DNA of 33,978 bases, taken from an uncultured bacterium (GTDB taxonomy: Bacteria > Bacillota > Clostridia > Lachnospirales > Lachnospiraceae). The notes under the pieces were generated by a model. It searched no databases. It saw nothing but the letters and a program-made list of their open reading frames with translations, and was not told where the DNA came from. Positions 1 to 7,809 of the stretch are shown here, in pieces; positions within the stretch are counted from its first letter, which is position 1; each line of letters begins with the position of its first letter. Where the stretch lies: assembly GCA_946061355.1 (NCBI GenBank), contig CAMGRE010000002.1, forward strand, positions 1 to 33,978, given 5' to 3'. A program made the translations under genes and the position numbers.

Positions 1-1178
1 GAATCAGGAGATGCGGAAAATCATTTCTTTTATTTGTATTGTTTAAGAAATATTTATTGGAGAGTGGCATAGATAATGAACATATCATTGAGATTGCCTT
101 AGACGGTATTGAAAATGAGGAACTGAGAGACCCGAAAAAGTGTTATCAGTATATCAAGGATACAATGAAAGATCAAGGAAAATACTATTTGCTTTTGGAT
201 GAAGTGCAGTTTATGCCACGATTTGAAGAAGTGCTGAACAGCTTGCTTCGTATCGGTAATATTGATGTATATGTGACCGGAAGTAATTCTAAATTTTTAT
301 CAAGTGACATTGTAACTGAATTTAGAGGCAGAGGTGATGAAGTCAGGATATATCCGTTATCTTTTGCTGAATTCTATGCTGCTTTTGATGGAGATTATGA
401 TGAAGCGTGGAATGAGTATATGATATATGGTGGACTTCCACAAGTAGCGCAGCTTTCGACAGAACGTCAAAAAGCAGAATATCTGAAAAACATTTTTGCC
501 AATGTTTATATTAAGGACGTAGTAGAGCGAAATAGGATACAGAATGCTGATGAGATTGGAACATTAGTGGATATTCTCGCTTCTGCCATAGGAGCACCCA
601 CAAACCCAACCAAAATATCGAATACATTTAAAACAGAGCGAGGTATCAATTATAGTAACAAAACCATATCAAATCATATTGATTATTTAATAGAAGCATT
701 TTTGGTTTCTAAAGCCAATAGATACGATATAAAGGGTAGAAAATATGTTGGGGCAAACTTAAAATATTATTTTACAGATGTGGGTCTAAGAAATGCCAGA
801 TTAAATTTCAGACAGCAGGAACCTACTCATATTATGGAAAACATCGTTTATAATGAATTACTTATGCGTGGATATAATGTGGATGTTGGTATTGTGGAGG
901 TGTATGCAAAGAATAGTGAAGGAAAAACGGTCCGTAAGCAACTGGAGGTTGACTTTGTAGTAAATCAGGGTAGTCAGAAATATTACATTCAGGTGGCTTA
1001 CGATATAACTTCTGAGGAAAAGCAGATCCAAGAACTTAGTTCACTCCGAAATATTCCGGATTCGTTTAAAAAGCTTGTTATAGTAAATGGGACAAAGAAA
1101 CCGTGGAGAAATGAGGAAGGATTTGTAATCATGGGCATGAAATATTTTCTGCTTAATGCAGATAGTTTGGAGTTTTAG
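1..1178 (+). CDS. AAA-type ATPase with DUF4143-like C-terminal domain (5' end outside window)
   Basis: The reading frame of the 39..1178 ORF is open to the left edge and reads IRRCGKSFLLFVLFKKYLLESG, so the Walker A (RRCGKS) lies upstream of the called start. Walker B-like YYLLLDEVQ, sensor-like VYVTGSNSKFLSS, and C-terminal LEVDFVVNQG typical of this ATPase family. Confidence 0.85.
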   Translation, partial: IRRCGKSFLLFVLFKKYLLESGIDNEHIIEIALDGIENEELRDPKKCYQYIKDTMKDQGKYYLLLDEVQFMPRFEEVLNSLLRIGNIDVYVTGSNSKFLSSDIVTEFRGRGDEVRIYPLSFAEFYAAFDGDYDEAWNEYMIYGGLPQVAQLSTERQKAEYLKNIFANVYIKDVVERNRIQNADEIGTLVDILASAIGAPTNPTKISNTFKTERGINYSNKTISNHIDYLIEAFLVSKANRYDIKGRKYVGANLKYYFTDVGLRNARLNFRQQEPTHIMENIVYNELLMRGYNVDVGIVEVYAKNSEGKTVRKQLEVDFVVNQGSQKYYIQVAYDITSEEKQIQELSSLRNIPDSFKKLVIVNGTKKPWRNEEGFVIMGMKYFLLNADSLEF

Positions 1179-1194
1179 AAAATCAAAAATAATA

Positions 1195-1228
1195 CAGCGG
1201 ACTGTCAGTACAGCCCGCTGATATTTTT
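1195..1228. terminator. Probable bidirectional terminator between convergent genes
   Basis: CAGCGGaCTGTcagtACAGcCCGCTG followed by ATATTTTTT on +; the minus-strand reading is followed by TATTATTTTTGATTTT. Confidence 0.7.
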
Positions 1229-2185
1229 TACAATATTGTTTTCTACCTGAAACCGGTAAATTCCGGGAGAAGCATCGTGGTGTGTCATAAAGTAACTGCC
1301 GTCAAACCGGGAGATGTAATAGGGTGTTCCTTTGCTGCCAAACAGAGATTTCAGGTCTTCGTAACAGCCGTATCGCAGCCCACTCAGATCGGTTGTCCGG
1401 ATGATTGTAGCAGTGGATCTGCCGTAATTCCGGTCACTGGAAACGGTGATGTAAAAGTAATCTTCAATGGGAACGATCTGGACCATTCCTGCGATTGCGT
1501 CGGGAACGGGATAACATTGCTCCAGTTCAAAAGAGTACCGGTCGACCTGCAGGATTGCACCCAGTTCCACACAAGGGAAAAGAATGGAATCACCCATGAT
1601 CGTGAAAGAGCGCACATACATACCGTTTAATGCCGGAACGGAACGTGTTTCAACAAGAGTGAGATCTGTTGTCCCGGGAGTGCGGCCGAACAGATACATT
1701 TCGCCTGTAAGAGAACTCCACACATAAAACAGTTCGTCGGATGGTTCATAGGTGATATAATGCGGCCGGTTTCCGATCTGCTCAAATATCTGCAGCTCCC
1801 GAAAACGGTCAGTTTCCTTTTCGTAGGAGATCACCCGGTTGTTTTCTGTATCCACGACAAGATATACCGTGCCGTCACTTGCGAGCGCGTGGGGCTGATG
1901 GACATGATTGGTCATAACCTTCCACTGCTTTAAAGGAGCATTCAGATTGTCGCTGTAGATGATCTGATCATGATAGCAGTCCACAATATAATAGGTGTTC
2001 CCGAGCTTTGTGACCTGAGTCGGTACACTTAATTGGCCGTATGCGTTATTGGAGGAAGGATAGGAGGCCGAAACCGTTTCCGCAGCATATGGGGATAAAA
2101 AGCATATGAAAGCGGCAAGGAACAGGACAAACAGTCTTCTGGCCCAAGGTATTGCAATGAGTTTGTTATTGTATTTCTTTTTCAT
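1205..2185 (-). CDS. Secreted/anchored beta-propeller-like (NHL-like) protein, uncharacterised
   Basis: 326 aa; N-terminal signal/TM segment (RRLFVLFLAAFICFLSPYAAETVSA) then repeated short beta-strand-like blades (GNTYYIVDCYHDQIIYSDN, DGTVYLVVDTENNRVISYE). Confidence 0.7.
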   Translation of the reverse strand: MKKKYNNKLIAIPWARRLFVLFLAAFICFLSPYAAETVSASYPSSNNAYGQLSVPTQVTKLGNTYYIVDCYHDQIIYSDNLNAPLKQWKVMTNHVHQPHALASDGTVYLVVDTENNRVISYEKETDRFRELQIFEQIGNRPHYITYEPSDELFYVWSSLTGEMYLFGRTPGTTDLTLVETRSVPALNGMYVRSFTIMGDSILFPCVELGAILQVDRYSFELEQCYPVPDAIAGMVQIVPIEDYFYITVSSDRNYGRSTATIIRTTDLSGLRYGCYEDLKSLFGSKGTPYYISRFDGSYFMTHHDASPGIYRFQVENNIVKNISGLY

Positions 2186-3124
2186 TTATTTTCCCACAAT
2201 TACCGTTCCGGTCTTTCCTCTCGCGGCCTCGGACGCATGCGCGAGATCCGTGATGAGCACTTTTCCTTCAGGAACGCTGTCGAGGTAAGTAATAGCAGCT
2301 TCGATCTTGGGGAGCATATCGCCTTCACCGAACTGCTTCTCCTCAATATATGCTTTGGCCTGTGCAACCGTCATGGAAGCGATTCCGGCTTGTGTCTCTT
2401 TTCCGTAATCGGTATATACCTGCTCGACACCGGTCAGGATGATGAGCAGATCAGCTTGCAGGTCTGCAGCGAGTTTCCCGGCAATGGAATCCTTCTCGAT
2501 GACCGCGGAAGCGCCTTTCAGTGTGTGGCGCTGCTCGATGACGGGGATACCGCCTCCGCCGCAGGCGATCACTACCTGTCCGGCCTCTGCCAGTGTGCGG
2601 ATCGTCTCGATCTCCACGATATCGATCGGCTTGGGCGCTGCCACAACTCTGCGGAAGCCCTTGCCCGGAATTTCTGTTACATAGTTGCCCTTGGCAACTT
2701 CAGCATCAGCTTCCTCCCTTGTCATAAAGCGGCCGATGATCTTATTCGGCTCGTAGAACGCATCATCATATGGATCCACGGTCACCTGAGTGAGTATGGC
2801 GCTGACGGGAGTCGAAATCCCACGGCTTAAAAATTCCGAACGGAGAGAGTTCTGGATATCGTATCCGACATATCCCTGACTCATTGCGGAGCACACGCAC
2901 ATGGGAACGGGCGTATAGTCGGGATTCACCCGGCGCAGCTCTGACATTGCCTTGTGGATCATGCTGACCTGGGGACCGTTGCTGTGAGTGATGGTCAGCT
3001 GGTAATCAGCCTCTGCGAGATCAGCCAGCGCTTTGGCGGTCTTCTTCACTGCGTCCCATTGTTCTGTTGTTGTATATCCCAGAGCTTCATGCCCGAGGGA
3101 GACTACGGCTTTCTTCTTATTCAT
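2186..3124 (-). CDS. arcC: Carbamate kinase (divergent clade)
   Basis: 312 aa amino-acid-kinase fold: AVVSLGHEALG, THSNGPQVSMIHKAM, VIACGGGGIPVI, EKDSIAGKLAADLQADLLIILTGVEQVY. Confidence 0.85.
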   Translation of the reverse strand: MNKKKAVVSLGHEALGYTTTEQWDAVKKTAKALADLAEADYQLTITHSNGPQVSMIHKAMSELRRVNPDYTPVPMCVCSAMSQGYVGYDIQNSLRSEFLSRGISTPVSAILTQVTVDPYDDAFYEPNKIIGRFMTREEADAEVAKGNYVTEIPGKGFRRVVAAPKPIDIVEIETIRTLAEAGQVVIACGGGGIPVIEQRHTLKGASAVIEKDSIAGKLAADLQADLLIILTGVEQVYTDYGKETQAGIASMTVAQAKAYIEEKQFGEGDMLPKIEAAITYLDSVPEGKVLITDLAHASEAARGKTGTVIVGK

Positions 3125-3227
3125 AATCTAACTACCTCACGTAAAAAAGATAAAACCATTATACCATGTTTCTCTTTGTGAATAAAGAATCAGGGAAAAT
3201 TCTTTTTGAAAAAAATTAAAATTCCTA

Positions 3228-3256
3228 TTGACATACTTGGAATAGTGGTGTATTAT
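3228..3256 (+). promoter_or_regulatory. Sigma-A type promoter for cysK
   Basis: TTGACA (3228-3233), 17-nt spacer, TATTAT (3251-3256). Confidence 0.75.
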
Positions 3257-3346
3257 TCATTTCAAGATAAACCTACCAATCAAGTATGAAATGTAGGAAT
3301 GATAAAAACAACAAAACAATGTATTAAGGGAAGGGAGAATAAGAAC

Positions 3347-4285
3347 ATGAGCAACATTAAAAAAAGTGCAACAGAACTGATTGGAAACACACCACTTCTG
3401 GAGGTAAGCAATTTCCAGAAAAAAGAGAATATCACAGGCGCTACCATCCTGGCAAAGCTTGAGTATCTGAATGCCTCCGGCAGCGTGAAGGACAGAATTG
3501 CGCTTGCGATGATCGAAGACGCAGAAAAGAAAGGAACATTGAAACCGGGCGCTACCATTATCGAGCCGACATCCGGAAATACCGGAATCGGACTCGCCAG
3601 CGTAGCAGCGGCAAAGGGGTACAAGGCAATCCTGACACTGCCTGACACGATGAGTGTTGAGCGCAGGAATCTGCTGAAAGCATACGGTGCACAGCTGGTG
3701 CTTACCGAGGGCGCTAAAGGCATGAAGGGCGCGATCGCCAAGGCAGAGGAACTGAACAAAGAGATTGAGGGATCCGTGATCCTGGGCCAGTTCGACAACC
3801 CTGCAAACCCTGCGGCACATGCAGCGACCACGGGACCGGAGATCTGGAACGACACGGACGGCAAGGTAGATATCTTTGTGGCAGGTGTCGGCACTGGCGG
3901 TACACTGACAGGCGTGGGAACGTTCTTAAAGTCAAAGAATCCCGATATTAAGATTGTGGCGGTTGAGCCTGAGAGTTCACCGGTATTGTCTGGCGGACAG
4001 CCCGGCCCCCACAAGATCCAGGGAATCGGCGCAGGTTTCATTCCCAGCGTGCTGAATACACAGATTTATGATGAGATCATCAAGGTAAAGAATGAGGATG
4101 CATTCCACGATGGCAAAGTATTTGCAACCGCAGAGGGTATCCTGGTCGGTATCTCTGCCGGAGCTGCGCTCCATGCAGCGAAGGAACTGGCACAGAGACC
4201 GGAGAATGCAGGCAAGACGATCGTAGCACTGCTTCCGGATTCCGGAGACAGATATCTTTCCACACCTTTGTTTGCAGAAGCTTAA
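3347..4285 (+). CDS. cysK: Cysteine synthase A (O-acetylserine sulfhydrylase)
   Basis: [62 protein letters not shown]. Likely start at the internal ATG ([13 protein letters not shown]) with upstream AGGGAG; the ORF-track start at 3299 is upstream of it. Confidence 0.93.
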   Translation: MSNIKKSATELIGNTPLLEVSNFQKKENITGATILAKLEYLNASGSVKDRIALAMIEDAEKKGTLKPGATIIEPTSGNTGIGLASVAAAKGYKAILTLPDTMSVERRNLLKAYGAQLVLTEGAKGMKGAIAKAEELNKEIEGSVILGQFDNPANPAAHAATTGPEIWNDTDGKVDIFVAGVGTGGTLTGVGTFLKSKNPDIKIVAVEPESSPVLSGGQPGPHKIQGIGAGFIPSVLNTQIYDEIIKVKNEDAFHDGKVFATAEGILVGISAGAALHAAKELAQRPENAGKTIVALLPDSGDRYLSTPLFAEA

Positions 4286-4300
4286 AAAGTATGATATGAT
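4272..4300 (+). promoter_or_regulatory. Possible promoter for metNIQ
   Basis: TTGCAG (4272-4277), 17-nt spacer, TATGAT (4295-4300), overlapping the cysK stop. Confidence 0.45.
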
Positions 4301-4381
4301 ATACCCGTTATTTACGGACAAAGCTGTCCCGGTATCCCTGTAGGAATGCCGGGACAAAAATAAAGCGGGTGATAAGAACAA

Positions 4382-5392
4382 ATGGAACCGATTATTCAAA
4401 TTCAAAATGTTTCAAAAAGCTTTGTGGGAAAAGACAATACAGTAGAGGCCTTGAAGGGGATCAATCTTGATATTGAGAAGGGCCAGATCTGCGGTATCAT
4501 CGGTATGAGCGGGGCCGGCAAGAGTACGCTGGTACGGTGTCTTAATTTCCTTGAGAAACCCACGAGCGGCACGGTGTTGATAGAAGGGCGTGATCTTTCC
4601 AAATTAAGCGAATCGGAACTTCGCAGGGAGAGAATGAACATCTCCATGATCTTCCAGCATTTCAATCTGCTGATGCAGAGAAATGTGATTGATAATGTCT
4701 GTTTCCCGCTGGAGATTGCGGGAGTTAAGAAAAAAGAGGCGCGTATCAGAGCGAAGGAGCTCCTGGAGATCGTAGGACTTTCGGAGAAAGCAAAGGCTTA
4801 TCCGGCACAGCTCTCCGGAGGACAGAAGCAGAGGGTGGCGATTGCAAGGGCGCTTGCCAATAACCCGAAGATCCTGCTCTGTGATGAGGCGACCAGCGCG
4901 CTTGATCCGACGACGACCAAATCGATACTGGAACTTTTGAAACAGATCAATGAACAATACGGAATTACCATTGTGATTATTACGCACGAGATGGCGGTGG
5001 TACAGGAGATCTGTACACAGGTGGCGATCATTGAGGAAGGAAATCTGGCGGAGACCGGTTCGGTTGAGGAGGTTTTTTCAAGACCCCGAACTGCAGCGGC
5101 CAAGAAGCTGGTATTTCAGGAGGATCACAAATACGCTGTCATGGAAGGCAAGAGGTGCATCCGCATCGTCTTTAAAGAGAATTCTTCCTTTGAGCCCGTG
5201 ATCGGCAATATGGTGCTGGCATGTAAGGCACCGGCGAATATCCTGCTGGCAGACACCAAAGACATCGGCGGTGTCGCTCACGGACAGATGATATTACAGC
5301 TTCCGGAGGATCAGGCAATTGCAGACAAGATGATCCATTATCTGGAGGAAAGAAATCTTACTGTGGAGGAGTTGAAAGATTATGTGGGATAG
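4382..5392 (+). CDS. metN: Methionine ABC transporter ATP-binding protein with NIL domain
   Basis: Walker A GMSGAGKS, signature LSGGQKQRVAIARAL, Walker B ILLCDEATSALDP, C-terminal NIL-like domain. Confidence 0.92.
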   Translation: MEPIIQIQNVSKSFVGKDNTVEALKGINLDIEKGQICGIIGMSGAGKSTLVRCLNFLEKPTSGTVLIEGRDLSKLSESELRRERMNISMIFQHFNLLMQRNVIDNVCFPLEIAGVKKKEARIRAKELLEIVGLSEKAKAYPAQLSGGQKQRVAIARALANNPKILLCDEATSALDPTTTKSILELLKQINEQYGITIVIITHEMAVVQEICTQVAIIEEGNLAETGSVEEVFSRPRTAAAKKLVFQEDHKYAVMEGKRCIRIVFKENSSFEPVIGNMVLACKAPANILLADTKDIGGVAHGQMILQLPEDQAIADKMIHYLEERNLTVEELKDYVG

Positions 5393-6044
5393 CGGGACGA
5401 TTCAGATGCTGGCAGAGGGAACGGGGGTCACCCTCTATATGACATTGACCTCCACACTGATTGCATACGTTCTGGGGCTTCCGATGGGAATTGCTCTTGT
5501 GGTCACGGCAAAGGACGGGTTACGTCCCAATGCGCTGATCTACAAATTGCTCGATGTGATCGTCAATATTACAAGATCTGTTCCGTTTCTGATCCTGTTG
5601 ATCCTGGTGATACCGCTCACAAGGCTCATCGCAGGCAAGAGTTACGGCGCTACGGCGACGATCGTGCCGCTCACCATTGCGGCAGCGCCTTTTATCGCCA
5701 GAATGGTGGAATCTTCTCTGTTGGAAGTGGATAAAGGGGTGATCGAGGCAGCCCAGAGCATGGGAGCCAGTCTCTGGACAATCATCTGGAAAGTGCTTCT
5801 GGTTGAAGCAAGGACATCTCTGATTGTCGGAGCTACGATTGCATTGGGAACAATATTAGGATATTCTGCGATGTCCGGTGTTGTCGGCGGCGGCGGTCTT
5901 GGTGATATCGCCATCCGATACGGATACTACCGGTATGAGGCGGGCATTATGTGGGTGACTGTAATCCTGCTGGTAGTACTGGTACAGATCCTGCAGGTGA
6001 TCGGGACAAGGCTTTCCAAGAAGCTCGACAGACGGAGCAGATAA
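5382..6044 (+). CDS. metI: Methionine ABC transporter permease
   Basis: 220 aa polytopic; EAAQSMGASLWTIIWKVLLVEA permease EAA loop; overlaps metN 3' end. Confidence 0.92.
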   Translation: MWDSGTIQMLAEGTGVTLYMTLTSTLIAYVLGLPMGIALVVTAKDGLRPNALIYKLLDVIVNITRSVPFLILLILVIPLTRLIAGKSYGATATIVPLTIAAAPFIARMVESSLLEVDKGVIEAAQSMGASLWTIIWKVLLVEARTSLIVGATIALGTILGYSAMSGVVGGGGLGDIAIRYGYYRYEAGIMWVTVILLVVLVQILQVIGTRLSKKLDRRSR

Positions 6045-6165
6045 AAAGCGGCGGCACTCGCGGCAATCAGAGGCAGCGCCCGCAGATATATGGCAATAAA
6101 AGGTTCGCACAGCGTGCCCTTTGTTGATAGAGAAAGTTTTAGGAAGTATAGGAGGAGAAAATATT

Positions 6166-7083
6166 ATGAAAAAATCAGTTGTAGCAACACTTTTGGCAGC
6201 AGTTCTGGCAGTAGGTACACTGTCCGCATGCGGAAGCAGTGCAGAACAGGCAGCACCTGCAGCGGCAGAGACATCTGCAGAGGCAGTCACAGAAGCTGCG
6301 GCAGAAACAGAGGCGGCTCAGACAGAGGCAGCCGCAGAGACAGAGAGCAAAGGAACAATTACCGTTGCAGCAACCAGCGTACCCCATGCAGAGATTCTTG
6401 AGGCAGCTAAGCCGATTCTGGCAGAGCAGGGTTGGGATCTGCAGATTACAGAGTTCCAGGATTACGTTCAGCCGAACGAGGTAGTAGAGGCAGGCGACTT
6501 CGATGCAAACTATTTCCAGCATGTACCGTATCTGGACAGCTTTAACGAGGAGAAGGGCACACACCTTGTTGCAGTAGGAAACATTCACTATGAGCCTCTC
6601 GGAATTTATCCCGGAACAGAGAGCGATCTGAATGCTATTTCCGACGGTGCAACGATTGCCGTTCCCAATGATACGACAAATGAGGCGAGAGCGCTGCTTC
6701 TGCTTCAGGATAACGGTTTGATCACATTGAAGGATGGAGCAGGCATTGAGGCGACAGTAAAAGATATTGCGGAGAATCCTCACAATATCAAATTTACAGA
6801 GCTTGAGGCAGCTCAGGTATCCAGAGTGCTTCCGGAGGTTTCCTTCGCAGTGCTGAACGGTAACTATGCACTGGAGGCAGGTCTGAACGCACAGACCGAT
6901 GCACTTGCAACAGAGACATCCGATTCCGAGGCAGCCAAGACATATGTAAATGTCATCGTTGTAAAGGAAGGCAATGAGAACAACGAGGGTGTGAAGGCAC
7001 TTGTGGATGTACTGAAATCCGATGAGATCAAGAAATTTATCAATGATACGTATCAGGGTTCTGTAGTACCTTTTGAAGATTAA
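6166..7083 (+). CDS. metQ: MetQ/NlpA family methionine-binding lipoprotein
   Basis: Start at 6166 preceded by AGGAGG; lipobox VGTLSACGSS; ATSVPHAEILE, YVQPNEVVEAGDFDANYFQHVPYLDSFN typical of NlpA/MetQ. Confidence 0.93.
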   Translation: MKKSVVATLLAAVLAVGTLSACGSSAEQAAPAAAETSAEAVTEAAAETEAAQTEAAAETESKGTITVAATSVPHAEILEAAKPILAEQGWDLQITEFQDYVQPNEVVEAGDFDANYFQHVPYLDSFNEEKGTHLVAVGNIHYEPLGIYPGTESDLNAISDGATIAVPNDTTNEARALLLLQDNGLITLKDGAGIEATVKDIAENPHNIKFTELEAAQVSRVLPEVSFAVLNGNYALEAGLNAQTDALATETSDSEAAKTYVNVIVVKEGNENNEGVKALVDVLKSDEIKKFINDTYQGSVVPFED

Positions 7084-7122
7084 GATTTAACGGATATCAA
7101 ATTAAAAACAGATTTAATAATT

Positions 7123-7185
7123 AGCTGCCGTACAATGCGATAATCATTTTGGAGATCATTCCGCGTATCGTGCGGCAGCTCTTTG
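7123..7185 (+). terminator. Imperfect long-stem terminator after metQ
   Basis: AGCTGCCGTACaATGCG ... CGCgTATCGTGCGGCAGCT followed by CTTTGTATGTTT. Confidence 0.5.
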
Positions 7186-7271
7186 TATGTTTCCGTATGC
7201 AGAAGGGCTGCGGGGCAGACTTTCTGTATGTCGTGGCATAGTATGCAAAAAGGAATAAAATGAAATAAGTA

Positions 7272-7300
7272 TTGAATATTTCATACTAACATAGTATGAT
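7272..7300 (+). promoter_or_regulatory. rrf2 promoter with embedded palindromic operator
   Basis: TTGAAT (7272-7277), 17-nt spacer, TATGAT (7295-7300); perfect inverted repeat TCATACT-AACAT-AGTATGA at 7281-7299 covers the spacer and most of the -10. Confidence 0.75.
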
Positions 7301-7342
7301 TAAGAGGACAAGTAGGGTATATCATATGATCGGAGGGTGAAG

Positions 7343-7780
7343 ATGAAGATTTCCACAAAGGGACGATATGCAGTCCGGGTCATGTTAGATCTTGCAATTA
7401 ACAATACAGGAGAGTATATTAAGGTGAAGGATATCGCTGCCAGGCAGGAGATATCCGAGAAATATCTGGAGCAGATCATATCGGTATTGAATAAAGCGGG
7501 ATATGTCAGGAGCGTCAGAGGCGCGCAGGGCGGCTACAAGATCGCAAGAGACCCCAAGGAGTACACTGTCGGGATGATCCTGAGACTCACGGAGGGCAGC
7601 CTGAATCCGGTATCCTGTCTGGATGATGATGTGAATGAGTGCGAGCGTTGTGACACGTGTGAGACGATTGCCGTATGGAAAGATCTCGCAAAAGCCATCA
7701 ACAGTGTGGTGGATGGAGTGACCATCGCAGATCTGGTGGAGAGGCATCAGGAGAGGGTTGCCGGTTCCTACAGTATATAG
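7343..7780 (+). CDS. Rrf2 family transcriptional regulator
   Basis: MKISTKGRYAVRVMLDLA, winged HTH SEKYLEQIISVLNKAGYVRSVRGAQGGYKIAR; start at ATG 7343 with GGAGGG upstream. Confidence 0.92.
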   Translation: MKISTKGRYAVRVMLDLAINNTGEYIKVKDIAARQEISEKYLEQIISVLNKAGYVRSVRGAQGGYKIARDPKEYTVGMILRLTEGSLNPVSCLDDDVNECERCDTCETIAVWKDLAKAINSVVDGVTIADLVERHQERVAGSYSI

Positions 7781-7809
7781 CATAACGATTTGATCTGAAA
7801 TAAAATGAA

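Noticed and set aside
6239-6484. Gln/Arg-rich small ORF inside metQ
   Set aside because: Frame-shifted reading of the Ala/Glu repeat linker of metQ.
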